A DNA stretch of 64,000 bases from Phytophthora sp. 'mugwort' (Eukaryota; Oomycota; Peronosporomycetes; Peronosporales; Peronosporaceae), in assembly GCA_033558025.1 (NCBI GenBank), contig JAUCEF010000007.1, forward strand, positions 7,316,001-7,380,000, read 5' to 3'. The notes under the pieces are model-generated. The model ran no database searches. It worked only from the letters and a program-made list of their open reading frames with translations, and was not told the DNA's origin. Below, in pieces: positions 31,518 to 41,716 of this stretch. How positions within the stretch are numbered: the first letter of the stretch is position 1; each line of letters begins with the position of its first letter. The translations under genes and the position numbers were made by a program.

Positions 31518-31886
31518 CTCTTCTTTATTAAAGAGAAGGGAGAGAATTTGCAAGTGGGAAAATGTTGTGGTCCACATCGGTTGCAGGACTGCAATGAAGG
31601 TTTAACCTTCTCAGGCCTGGTTCATATGCTTTGGATGACTCCTAACGCTCTGAGGCTATCGATTGGTTGTCTGGTTAGAAACAGCAGCTGGGTATTAGAA
31701 ACGATTAAACCTACTCTCCTTGTTAAAATATGTTAAGAAAAAAACTGCCGGCGTAATCTTCCAGTATATATACTTACGTCCGCGAGATGACAGCGTTCTT
31801 GCCAGCCTATCAATCTAAAAAAATGCACGAGCATGGCGTATACAACCACTTGCTTATCAAAAACCAAATAATGTAGCACATCAAAC
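31518..31886. other. Spacer, no gene seen
   Basis: Region between the CRN pseudogene and the next minus-strand gene. Nothing recognised. Confidence 0.5.
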
Positions 31887-32819
31887 TCAACTCAAATATT
31901 CATACTTCTCGAAGCAGCAGCCCGACAATCCCACAATTCCACTCGTGACGACAGGTAATTGTGGCCTACTCATCGCTCCAAACGTAGCATTTCGCACTAC
32001 ATCCGCTTCATCATACAGCACGCCCGACCGTAAAAGATCGCTCGCTGTCGTCCGGAACAGTTTCTCTCTCAGATGCCGCTCCTCTAGTCGTTCAAGTGGC
32101 CCCCTAGGGCGGTTTGACGGGTCCTGTCGAGACTGCACCCACTTGGCATTAAGTTGCTTCCTCACCTTCCTCTCACTAGCACGAGCCAATGCACTGGGCA
32201 TCACTCCATTCATCACTGCTCCATCATTCTCTCCATCATCACCGCTCCATCTACCCTTACTCGCAGCTTGTCGAGCAGCTTGCAGCAGCTCGTGGCGTCT
32301 CGCACTTGCCTCTGTAGCCGCGATGGTCTTCTCCTGTTCATCTAGCGGCGCCACCAGCGGCGCCTTCTCCATCTCTTCTGCTTGCCGCTGCAACTGCAAT
32401 GCAATAGCTCGACTGGAATGCTCCGTCTCGACCGCGAACGGATTGTCACTTTGTTGCGGTTCCTCCTCTTGTCGGTCTGTAAACGCCTTGATGCGACCAC
32501 GACTTAGGAAAGTCGGGTCCAGTCGCTTGCCGGTGACAATCGGGTGGTGCTGGGACAGTCTTTGGCTGCTGTGAATGGCCATGCCGCCTCTTTCGCGCTG
32601 GAGCTTGACATTGCGCGCGCTCTCGTCGCTTAGTGTCATCCATGGGTGCGAGTGCGGGACAGGAGGAGACTGTGGCGCCAAACGCTCGTCGGCATCGCTT
32701 ATACCGTTGTGGAGACTTCGCGGATGTGGCGAGCGTATAGCGCGAGTGTCTGGATGGGCCTTGGGGGCTGATGGCGGCGGCAACGGCTCCAGCTTCTCCT
32801 CGTCATCACGCCACTCCAT
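31887..32819 (-). CDS. Unrecognised charged protein
   Basis: 310 aa from the ATG at 32819 (MEWRDDEEKLEPLPPP). The open frame extends 41 codons upstream through a TTGCTTTCAG that looks like a splice acceptor, so a short 5' exon or a 5'UTR intron is possible. The N-terminal half is Pro/Ser/His-rich and disordered; the C-terminal half is Arg/Glu/Leu-rich and probably helical (RAIALQLQRQAEEMEKA, RGPLERLEERHLREKL). No family recognised. Codon use looks like neighbouring core genes, and it lies just downstream of XRN2 on the same strand. Confidence 0.6.
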   Translation of the reverse strand: MEWRDDEEKLEPLPPPSAPKAHPDTRAIRSPHPRSLHNGISDADERLAPQSPPVPHSHPWMTLSDESARNVKLQRERGGMAIHSSQRLSQHHPIVTGKRLDPTFLSRGRIKAFTDRQEEEPQQSDNPFAVETEHSSRAIALQLQRQAEEMEKAPLVAPLDEQEKTIAATEASARRHELLQAARQAASKGRWSGDDGENDGAVMNGVMPSALARASERKVRKQLNAKWVQSRQDPSNRPRGPLERLEERHLREKLFRTTASDLLRSGVLYDEADVVRNATFGAMSRPQLPVVTSGIVGLSGCCFEKYEYLS

Positions 32820-33165
32820 TTTTATTTTGTGAATGTCATTACCGTAGTCTGAAAGCAAATTGAAAAGTTGCATAATTAGGGCCTGTTTGGATCTAAAATT
32901 CAAGATAAAACATAGCATAGTACATATAGTGGTTCTGTACATTAAAAACTTTTAAGTTTAAGAGAAACCAAACCGTAAAATTGCAAAGATGAAAAATTGA
33001 AAAGAAATGAAGAGGATGAAACTTGAAGGTGGTGATGCAAAAAGGAAAACATAGTATGTCGTCGGGTGCTTTGCGCGCTGTTGTTTTTTCTTCCTAGCGT
33101 CCGTCACGGAACTCTACACTATTAGGCCGCAAGTCGCAGCACACGATAACTGGCGTACGTTTGGC
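32820..33165. other. Intergenic spacer downstream of XRN2
   Basis: AT-rich between 32860 and 33050. It presumably holds the XRN2 3' end signal and the next gene's promoter. No other structure seen. Confidence 0.5.
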
Positions 33166-36100
33166 TTAGCGGTCGTAGCGGGTGGCGTCACCATGGGGTG
33201 GGCCGCTCGCGTTGTTCTGGCGCTGCTGATGCATGTTGCGCAGTCCAGCCTTTAAAGCTTCGAGACCGCGCGGTGCTGGAGCAGCGGGCGGAGCAGAGCC
33301 GATGTGGTCCGATGAGTACGCCTGCGCAGACTGCAGGCTGCCTCCGAATGCTGACTGGATAGGTGCACCACGTCCTCCTCGGCCTCCAAAACTACCCTGG
33401 TATCCACGACCACCGAAGCTGCCCTGATACCCACGGCCGCCAATGCCATTGTAGCCGCCACCATAGCTACCATTATAGCCTGCATTTCCACCGCGGTAGT
33501 CCGAGCTTGGCCGGCCGTACGCCGACTGGCCTCCATTGTACTGGCTCTGTGATTCGCTGTACTGGCCGCGCTTATTCCGTGGCTCCTGGGAGCCCCAGTT
33601 GCCGTAGCCGTTGGCCATATACTGGTTGTACTGCTGTTGCTGAGGCGGGCCACCGTAACGATCCACGTTCAGATTATTATTCACAAAACGCTGGTTACCT
33701 TGTTGGTAGTCCTGACGGCCACCGTAGCCGCGGCCACCGTTGCCACCACGACCACCGAATCCACCACGGCCACCGCCATTGTGGCGCGACATGTAGTTCT
33801 GACGCACATTTGTATGGTTTGAGGCATCACCAGCCAGATCCACGATGTTGATGTTGGCTTTGCCAAAGAACGGAATAGTGATCCGCTTGTCGTTTTCTGT
33901 GATCAACACAGGGCTGGGAGGCTGAGCATTGTCCAAAATTTTAGACAAGTGCGGCCGTGTGGGCGGCAAGTGGTACTGGAAACTGTAGCACTGGTTGTTG
34001 GGGATGTCAGCCAGATGCCTCTGGGACTTCTCTGGACTCGGCACAATCCCGCCGATGGGGAAGTAAAGCGCCTCAATGTAGATGAGTGTTCCGTTGAAGG
34101 ATTGAGAAATTTTGGGGTCGGCTTGCACCTCTGCAAGCTCCGTTGTCGGGAAGTTGCTGGCCACGGGACACTTGGAGTGGAAGAAGGCCACCTCCTTACC
34201 GAAACGTGCGTTACGCTTCTGTTCAGCTTCGGTCAATTTCTGGTTAGGCTCCTTCATAGCCTCCAATAACCGCTCTTCGTCAATGAACGGCAGCAAAACC
34301 ACCCACAGCCACGGCATCGCCTTGCCATTGGGGTCAACTGGGATATCCTTCGGGTAGAAGTCAATGATGGGCGACTCCGGATCGGACATTAACCACCGAT
34401 ACGGCTTCGGAATCGCGTGAGCACTTCCCGAAGGAAACACGCCCATGAGCTGCTCGAACGGGTGGAACGGAAGACCTTCTTCAAATTTGATGTCAAACCG
34501 GTCAATGTTGCGCAAATCCGAAGCGAAGGGGGCGTAATGGAATGGGTAGAACCACTGCCACGAGGCACAACCAGTGTAGTAGTATCGCATCACCCAGCAC
34601 AGTCCCTCAATGTACGCGTGGAAAACACGTTCACGACCACCTCCAACCTCGATATCATCTGCCTTGAGCTTGTCGCTGTAATATCGAGTCTTCCATCCGG
34701 GCTCACCCAAGCGAACTATATCCTGAATCTCTTCGCGGTACTTCTCCAGTTTCTGCTCCACACTCTCCTTGACACGTGCTTTCACGGCCTCTTCCGCCGA
34801 CATGCCGCCGTACTTCTTGTCTGCCGCAATAATATCCTTATCGATGCGGCGCTTCTTCAATATCTCAAAGGCCGAGTCCTTCGCTGCCGCAGCAGCAATC
34901 TGATCTTTCTTCTCGTTCGACAAGCGCGACTTCCGTCTCCTTTCGTTCTCAGCCTGCTTAAGAGCACGACGCTGGAAGATCACGTCTTCCACCTGACCAA
35001 CCTCCGCGAGAATCACATCCACACGAGAGAGGTTCACGTGGCCTCCATCTGTGAGATATCCACCCATAGCAGGCAGCAATTTTGCGTAGATTAAGATCAA
35101 AAAGTCCAGAGCGCCATCACGAATGTCCAGAGACGGCAGATGCGGCAAGAAATCGTTACCGACGAAGAAACAGAGGAACACAAAGTCGTCGATCACGCGC
35201 TCGAAGTCGTAATCGAACGGCAACACACGCGACAGCGGCTCAAACTCGACCTGCAGATACTCGCGCAGTGTGGCGATGTGCAGGTACTGCAACGGCTTCA
35301 AATCCGAGGCAATCAGATCAGCATCGTGCTCGCCAAACTCTCCACGTTTCCGCTTGCTTAGAGTGGTTCCATTGGCATCAAGCACCATTTGCTGCTCCTT
35401 TTGACGTTCTCTTTCATACTTCTGCTTGCCAAACAGCACTTCCTCGCGTAGAATCGAGAAATTGACTTCGTGAGTAGCGAGACCCAGCATGATGAGATCA
35501 GCGTCAAGACCGTGGAGAACGTGGTGCTGGTTGGGGTCGTACCCGGGCTGCGAACGCTGCACGCGGATGTACTGCATGAGTTTGTGCTCTCCCTCTCCAG
35601 GCACACCTGCGTCGGACAAGATGACCTTGATGCTCTTCCACGCGGCGTTATTGTTGACGCGATCCCGGATGTAGAAGCGCAGGTGCTTGGCCAGCTTGGC
35701 CATGAACTTGGTGCCAGGCGTGATGACGTTCGAGTCCCAGGGCTTCTCCTGCTTGCTCGGCACCTTGTGGCCCAGTGCGCTCATGTACTCGAGAGCCTCC
35801 TTCTCCACCTCCACGCGCTGCTCGGCCTCCTGCGCCGCGCGGAAACGACGCGCACGCTGCTGGTTCATCTTGGCGCGTGGAGCGACGCCGTCGATGGCCA
35901 GATACAGCACACGGCGCGGGCGTACGGCGGCCACGAGGCGGTCCACGTAGGCCATAACGCGACGGTACATCTCCTCCTCGGTCTTGGGCGCCTCGCCGTT
36001 CTCCGGGTGTGCGCACGGGTGGATGAGGCCGTTCATATCTACGTACAGATTGTCGACCTCGAAGCCGTTCGGGTTGGGGCCAGTCGTGTCCGTAAGCTCG

Positions 36101-36204
36101 AAGTGACGCTCACCCTCGAGCACCACAGCGCGGCTTTCTACACAGTCCACGACGCATTTCGGATACTTCTCCTGCACCCAGCGGTAGAAGGCTGGCACGC
36201 CCAT
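33166..36204 (-). CDS. XRN2: 5'-3' exoribonuclease XRN2/Rat1
   Basis: Processive 5'-monophosphate-dependent exoribonuclease; the nuclear form trims rRNA and ends transcription. 1012 aa, no intron. The N-terminus MGVPAFYRWVQEKYPKCVVD is the XRN signature. The catalytic acidic centre is in NLYVDMNGLIH, AIDGVAPRAKMNQQRARRFR, SDAGVPGEGEHKLM, LDADLIMLGLATHE and FVGNDFLPHLPSLDI. The second conserved region (WVMRYYYTGCASWQWFYPFHYAPFASD) follows at about 540-570. Residues about 805-975 are a Gly/Arg-rich tail (RGGFGGRGGNGGRGYGGR) with Tyr/Gln/Asn repeats. The size and lack of the long XRN1 C-terminal SH3-type domains favour XRN2. No CCHC zinc knuckle was seen in the insertion before LQYLHIATLREYL. 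Confidence 0.93.
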   Translation of the reverse strand: MGVPAFYRWVQEKYPKCVVDCVESRAVVLEGERHFELTDTTGPNPNGFEVDNLYVDMNGLIHPCAHPENGEAPKTEEEMYRRVMAYVDRLVAAVRPRRVLYLAIDGVAPRAKMNQQRARRFRAAQEAEQRVEVEKEALEYMSALGHKVPSKQEKPWDSNVITPGTKFMAKLAKHLRFYIRDRVNNNAAWKSIKVILSDAGVPGEGEHKLMQYIRVQRSQPGYDPNQHHVLHGLDADLIMLGLATHEVNFSILREEVLFGKQKYERERQKEQQMVLDANGTTLSKRKRGEFGEHDADLIASDLKPLQYLHIATLREYLQVEFEPLSRVLPFDYDFERVIDDFVFLCFFVGNDFLPHLPSLDIRDGALDFLILIYAKLLPAMGGYLTDGGHVNLSRVDVILAEVGQVEDVIFQRRALKQAENERRRKSRLSNEKKDQIAAAAAKDSAFEILKKRRIDKDIIAADKKYGGMSAEEAVKARVKESVEQKLEKYREEIQDIVRLGEPGWKTRYYSDKLKADDIEVGGGRERVFHAYIEGLCWVMRYYYTGCASWQWFYPFHYAPFASDLRNIDRFDIKFEEGLPFHPFEQLMGVFPSGSAHAIPKPYRWLMSDPESPIIDFYPKDIPVDPNGKAMPWLWVVLLPFIDEERLLEAMKEPNQKLTEAEQKRNARFGKEVAFFHSKCPVASNFPTTELAEVQADPKISQSFNGTLIYIEALYFPIGGIVPSPEKSQRHLADIPNNQCYSFQYHLPPTRPHLSKILDNAQPPSPVLITENDKRITIPFFGKANINIVDLAGDASNHTNVRQNYMSRHNGGGRGGFGGRGGNGGRGYGGRQDYQQGNQRFVNNNLNVDRYGGPPQQQQYNQYMANGYGNWGSQEPRNKRGQYSESQSQYNGGQSAYGRPSSDYRGGNAGYNGSYGGGYNGIGGRGYQGSFGGRGYQGSFGGRGGRGAPIQSAFGGSLQSAQAYSSDHIGSAPPAAPAPRGLEALKAGLRNMHQQRQNNASGPPHGDATRYDR

Positions 36205-36265
36205 AGTACAAGCTGGGGTACTAAACGTCTAGCGGTCCTATGTCCTAGCTTACACTGTGGGGAGA

Positions 36266-36272
36266 AGAATGA
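36266..36272 (-). promoter_or_regulatory. Initiator-like motif of XRN2
   Basis: The minus strand reads TCATTCT, an exact TCAYTYY match, 61 bp before the XRN2 ATG. A CCAAT sequence lies just upstream (about 36284-36290). Confidence 0.45.
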
Positions 36273-36423
36273 AACAAATCGATTGGTCGGTGGAACAGTC
36301 TGGTGTAAGGCACATAAGATCACCTATCGAGAATAATAGTATGACATTGCACAGTGTAATTGCTCAGGCCTCCTACCTTGCTAGCAAATAAGGTCTGATA
36401 GCCATTAAGCTGAGCATCTCGTC

Positions 36424-39322
36424 ATGATTCCCGGGAGTCAAGACGGGCAGCGCCAGCTTGAGGTGCTGCTGACGCTGCACGACGATGAGCGCTCGTTCGG
36501 CATGTCTCTGGCGCAGAAGAACCCGGCGCTCGGGCCCAAGTACACGGTTGTCTCTAGCGTCTTCGCCAACTCGTCCGCTGACCGCGCCGGCGTCTGCAAA
36601 GGTTTCTTCGACCCTTGATCGTGCGCGTCGATGCTCACACTTGGAGTCAATGAAATGTAGAAAGCTGATTGTTGTTGTCTGCGGTGTGGCTAATTCTGTG
36701 GTGACAGGGTATGTTGTGCGGTGCATTAATGACGAGCCCATGGGCGGTCTGGCGGTTGGGCAGGTCGCAAATTACTTCCGCAACGTGGAGCAGGTACGCA
36801 ACTGGCTCTACGGAGGGCAATTGCGTCGCTGAGTGACTCATGAGGTTGATGGATGGCGACTTTTCCAGGTGAGGATCACGCTGGACATTGTGGAGAGCGC
36901 AGTGTCGCCGCTGCCTTCTGCTTTTACAGCAGCGGCGTTCGGAGGAGTTTCAACGCTGCCACATAGACTGATTGGGTCGGGTGATGACGTTGAGCAGCGA
37001 GCAGCAGCTACATCGGCGGGGTGTTCTGCTGTGTCGTCTGTGAGGGCGATTGCAGCGCCAGGGTCGGCGTTGGCGGTTCCGAGTGTTGCGGCTTCCAAGC
37101 AGCCAGTGATGAGGCTTGGTACTAAGGCTGCTGCAAAAGCGCTTGGGCTGCAACCACAGGGTGGAGTAAGTGGTTCTGCGTCTGCTAGCCCGGTAAAAAC
37201 TAACGCCCTTTCATCTGTACCAAGTGCCATCGCCAAAGCAGTGAGTGGCTCAGATTTAAAGTGCAAGGCGGTGACCCCGATACTCCGGCCAAAGCCAAGA
37301 CCCGTGCAAACTGAAAAAGCTGAAGAGAAGGCGCGAACCGCGACAGTTAGGGCCGACCTCAGACCAGCAGCAAAGAGTGTCCAGGAAATGCCCAGTAGTG
37401 CACCCTCAACAGGAAGGCAACCTGCTAGTAGTAGAATACCGCAAGATCCTGTTCAAGCGATTGTCGGCTCCGCACATGTTGCAAGCGGTTGCGTGACCCG
37501 AGGTGAATGGACCACTAATGTTGTTGCCTTCTTCTTTACAGGGGGGCTCCCACTAACATGTGGCTGTGCTACTAAAATTTTTGTTACAGATCGGGAGAAA
37601 ATAGCCACTGCAGCTGCACAGCCGAAAAGCTCACCATCTCCGATTATACCTGCCAAAGCTGTGGCTCCTGTGTTAACGTCACCAATAGCACGATCATCTA
37701 AGGCACCAGCTCCGACTTCAGCATCGCCTTCTTCAGTTGCAGCGAAGAAACCGAGCACAGTTTCAGCTACACGTCCCGCGGAGGCAGTGGTGTCCACCGG
37801 GAACGCCACGTCGCAGCCTCCATCCACCCCATTATCTCCTGCCAAGTCGTCTGTATCAACGCCAACTACTGCTTCTCAGACAGCGGCGATGGCACGTAAT
37901 AACACACAGGTATCTACGGCGACGTCGGTAAGCACAGCCAAGTTACCAGTTGGTTCATCACGCGGTTCGAACTCAAAATCACCAGTAGTTGCGGCAAAGC
38001 CTGCAGCAACTACATGTGTAGTCTCAGCGCCAGCAGTACTTTCATCGAAACCAGCAGCGGCGTCAGCTAGGAGGAAGGAGTTCCCATCCCCGGTGGTAAT
38101 TCCACATACATCTTCTGGTGATTCAACAAGGAGTGCAATTCCAACGCGAAGTCCTGCCAGATCAACTGGAGATGTTCAATCTGCGCCTGAGGCAACCCAA
38201 GCACCTATCACTAGAAAGGCTGGTAAGAAGCGCGGAAGACTACACAAAAACCAAGCAGCGTCAAGTGGCGCAACAAGTAGCAAAAGAAAAGTCAAAGCAA
38301 AGAAGAGCTCAAAGCACCATCAGAAGAGTGATGGGGTGGATGCATTTTTTTTGGATGACGGTACGAGCACGTTCTTGCACAAAATATGCAGCGGAGTTGT
38401 GGTCACTAACGTTTAATTCTTCTTATTGTGGTCATGCAGACGACATGATCGAGTTTTATGCCTTTTCTTCCGACTCGAATTTAGAGGAATCTCCGTCCAA
38501 AAAGGCTTCGCGTCGGACGACTAAAGGTCGACGCCGAGGAGTTACCGACCGCACTCGTCATAGCCTTACCATCGACCGGTTGGTGGGGATGGGATTCACA
38601 CAGGAAGATGCAGAGGCCAGTGTGAGAGAAATTGGCGATGATCCGGATGCCTGCATGGTTTGGATCATTTCAAAGATTGAAGAGAGACAATTTACGGAGG
38701 ACCTTAACCGGGCGTCAATTCAATCCGAGCAGTCGAAACGTGACGAAGAGAAGCGGGTAAAGACGATGGAGAAGGAGACGCTCGTCCATGCTAAGAAATT
38801 TATGGCCCTGTTTCCGACAGTGAGTACGATTTTTGTGGGTTTCTGTACAATCCGAACTCACCTTTTGTGTTTTTATCCTTGTTCCAGTCCTATATAGTAT
38901 GTCCCGAATCTACTGCATCGAATTTAAAGAAGTTGTTGCAGTTGACGATTGATCATGTAGAGGGAGACGCCTATCTTCGTGAGGTTCTTTCGAAGCTCCT
39001 GACTCTTGAAGGCAAATCGATCAGGTGGTACAAGGAAGCTTCAAGGTCGTATATGCTGGAGCTTGCGGGACGCCTGGAAACTGCATTGGGAACCCACGAT
39101 GTGTTGTCGTGTTGTGCGCGTGTATTCGCTAGCGACGTTACTTCTGATAGATCATGCGCTTTCGTGCGAAAAGTATTTGACGAGGTGAATGCGCTGACGA
39201 AGGCATTGTTTGAGATGCCTACCAACCAGGGGGGTGTGCCCCCGGTATTCCTCGAGTGTGACGAAACGACGAAGTTTGATCTTGAAGGTGATGGCTTCGA
39301 AGTCATTGAGCTTAGTGATTGA
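36424..39322 (+). CDS. PDZ-domain and UBA-domain protein, six exons
   Basis: Exons 36424-36601, 36708-36793, 36869-37502, 37590-38360, 38440-38819, 38888-39322; introns 68-106 bp; 827 aa. Exons 1-3 assemble a PDZ domain (SFGMSLAQ; FANSSADRAGVCKGYVVRCI; NDEPMGGLAVGQVANYFRNV; VRITLDIVE), a peptide-binding module. About 400 residues of Ala/Ser/Pro/Thr low complexity follow, ending in a basic block (SSKRKVKAKKSSKHHQK). Exon 5 carries a UBA domain (LTIDRLVGMGFTQEDAEASV), which binds ubiquitin. The C-terminus (exon 6) is helical and unassigned. Intron 3 is inferred: its 87 bp are divisible by three and could be read through, but the peptide is hydrophobic and unlike its surroundings. Likely a ubiquitin-linked adaptor; partners unknown. 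Confidence 0.8.
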
Positions 39323-39484
39323 ACCGAGTAGTAAAGCGACGTACACCAGACAACCTGTAAGAAACTCTTAAGAAATTGCAGCAAGTACGGGATGTCGCGT
39401 TTAATGTTAAAGGACCGTATTGTCGGATCGTTCTACTTCGCTTTCCCTATCACTTTCTTTATTTTTGTTTTCGGACATTCTCGT

Positions 39485-40465
39485 CTATTCCGTTACGTAG
39501 ATGCCCTCTCCAGCGAACCAGAGTGTGTCCTCATCGCGCATGGAGCTGGCACTCACTTCCTGCTGGCCGTTGATGGGGCAGCGCGGGCAGTTATTGTCAT
39601 CAAACCGCGACCGCGAGCTGGAGTACAGCAAGTGGCTCGTGGACCGGTGGCGCAGACGCACAAGTTCTCCTCGTTTCCAAAGTCCGTCGTCTTCACATTT
39701 TCCTTCAGCCGAGCACTGCTGGTTCTCCTGGCACTCAACGACCCACGAGTCCATCCTGTCTCCCTCTCCTGCCACGCCAAAAGCGCTCACTTCTAGATTT
39801 TGCGGCGACAGTGGCGCTTTGAACATATGCGAGTGCAGATTGCGTCGTGTCGACATGTGTTCCAGACGGATCGTGGCTCCGCACTCAATGGGCTTGCCAA
39901 TCTCACACACGGGCTCGCCGTCTCCCTCCTTGATGAGCCAGTAGCTGTTGACGTCGTTGCGCGCCATGTGCGTGGTGATCGACTGTTGGCCGCTGCCGCT
40001 GCCATACGCGATCTCGTGCGAGTGCAGGCGGTAACGGCTCGGCTCGTGCACCAGCTTGATGGAGCTGCCGCACGTCACGTGCTCGAAGCCCTGCGGGTCT
40101 GCAATGAATAAGCGAAAGAGTGTCAGTAGGTTGACTAGTCATCAAGAATGCGTCAAACAAACGCGGGCGGGCGTACAGCTGAGGTCGGCAGATGAGTCCT
40201 GCATGCAGGCCTCCTCGCATGTGAATTCGTGGTGGTCGCAATTCACCTCGCGCACGCGGCGGCGACCATCACACTCGCAAAAGCCCGAAAGACCCGACGC
40301 AATGCGGGTCGAGCACGCGGCGTCGTTCTTCGGTTCGCGCATGCCATGCGGGTCGCAGCTGGAGGTGGCGCGCCACTTGACGCAGTAGGTGGACGACTCG
40401 GCCGAGCTTGACGGCAGCGCGCTCAGCAGCGCGGGCAGCAGCAACAACAGACTGGGAGTGCGCAT
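39485..40465 (-). CDS. Secreted or ER-luminal MIR-domain protein, SDF2-like
   Basis: Exons 40465-40177 and 40098-39485 with a 78-bp intron; 300 aa. A signal peptide (MRTPSLLLLLPALLSALPSS) leads into a Cys-rich segment of about 75 residues (SCDPHG, CECDGRRRVREVNCDHH, FTCEEAC). Three MIR repeats follow: SIKLVHEPSRYRLHSHEIAY, then TIRLEHMSTRRNLHSH, then LVRLRHRSTSHLLYS. The GSGSGQQSIT stretch between the first two is typical of SDF2, an ER protein-quality-control factor. SDF2 proteins usually lack the Cys-rich segment. No KDEL-type ending is present (it ends YVTE), so secretion is possible. Confidence 0.87.
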
Positions 40466-40488
40466 GACGGCGATCAGAAAAGTGAGGT

Positions 40489-40495
40489 AGCTTGC
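40489..40495 (-). promoter_or_regulatory. Initiator-like motif of the SDF2-like gene
   Basis: The minus strand reads TCACTTT (TCAYTYY) 23 bp before the ATG, followed by TCTGATC. It would give a very short 5'UTR, which is common in oomycetes. Confidence 0.4.
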
Positions 40496-40739
40496 GTGGC
40501 AAGCGTATCCAGCCTAGTCGGTTGGGCGAACATTCAAGCCACATTATATTAATAGGAGTTTACTAGTTAAACGGAGAATGTAACACGTGGTGTAACGTAC
40601 ACTAGTTCCGGCCTGCTGCCTGGAATTCACCACGCACATACATTTCGACCCCATCACTATGGCGACCAAAACTGTTGTGATCACTACAGTGGTTACAGTA
40701 ATTAGTCTTTAATGAGGTCATTTTCTGCCGTTGATCATA

Positions 40740-40850
40740 TTGTAAGACCTGCGATACTGCCCCGTGGGGCACTAACGTAATGCCCCACGCCTTACATGGG
40801 GCACTATTACAGGTGGGGCACTATTAAAGAGATGGGGTATTAAAACCTGT
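40740..40850. mobile_element. Fragment of the CTGTAAAACCTG MITE family
   Basis: About 110 bp, inverted relative to the MITE at 17072, matches its right end: TGTAAGACCTGCGATACTGC at 40741, then GTGGGGCACT and GGGGCACTATTAAAG motifs. It starts after a TA. The left half of the element is absent. Confidence 0.7.
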
Positions 40851-41716
40851 TAAATTATCAGTGTGAGTCATGCTCAGTTAGAGAGTCCTAGTTCTCGTGC
40901 TTCGAGAATGCCGTTAGAGATCGATCTCTGCAATCGTGCCGACAAAAGCATCGCCATCGTCGGAGTCGCTGCGTCTCGATCATCTCCAGCAGCGTGAATC
41001 GACCTCGTACAAATCGGCCACAACTAAGGAGACGATAGTGTCCGCTGTGACAAACTGGAGCTCAATCTGCTTACCCTCCACTTGTGAGCAGTATCCATGT
41101 CGAGCTTTGCTAACTGGCAAGCACTCGGCTCGAAGCCTCCAGCTGTTGGGCTACAGACAGCTTCTCTTCCACACCGTGAACTTGCGCTTCATCGCCACGA
41201 CTAGAAATTGACAATGAAAGGTGAAATCTGTTGGAGTGCGCTGCTAACACAGAAACAGACATCAGCTTCTATGTGACTTCAGTAAATTTACGTGAGACTT
41301 CGGTGTACAAAAGAGAGCCGTTTTTCCTGTTTCGGGTTGAACTTCCGGCCAAAGGAATATGAATAATTTTCGTTTGGAGCGAGAGACTGATTATTCAACT
41401 TTCGAAGTTGGCAAACCATTGGCAGTTATGACCCCCCCCCCCTTTGACATCAAGCGCGGCTTGGTTGAAATGTCGAGGCCCCAGTGTCATAGCATGGTAA
41501 AGTCCATGGCGTCCTACATCGTAGCTTGCGTTTGTCCTAACTATCATCTGCTTGGGCTGACTAGCAGCTCGGAACTCCGGCCGTTCACTGGGCACGGAAA
41601 AGTATCAACAGCACAGCGGAGCAGCACGAAACTGGAGCGTATCCGGCTTCGAGAGCATGGCCTGAAAGACCCACGCTGACGTCCTCTCCAATCAACCAAA
41701 CGCCGATCGTTCCAAG
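40851..41716. other. Unassigned sequence left of the MULE
   Basis: Open frames here (for example 40936-41211 and 41359-41679) show no recognised domain. It may belong to the MULE's 5' part. A C11 run lies near 41431. Confidence 0.4.

Noticed and set aside
35470..36336. 288-codon open frame on the plus strand opposite XRN2
   Set aside because: It is the exact antisense of the strongly conserved XRN2 N-terminus; GC-rich third positions keep the opposite frame open. No domain in its translation.
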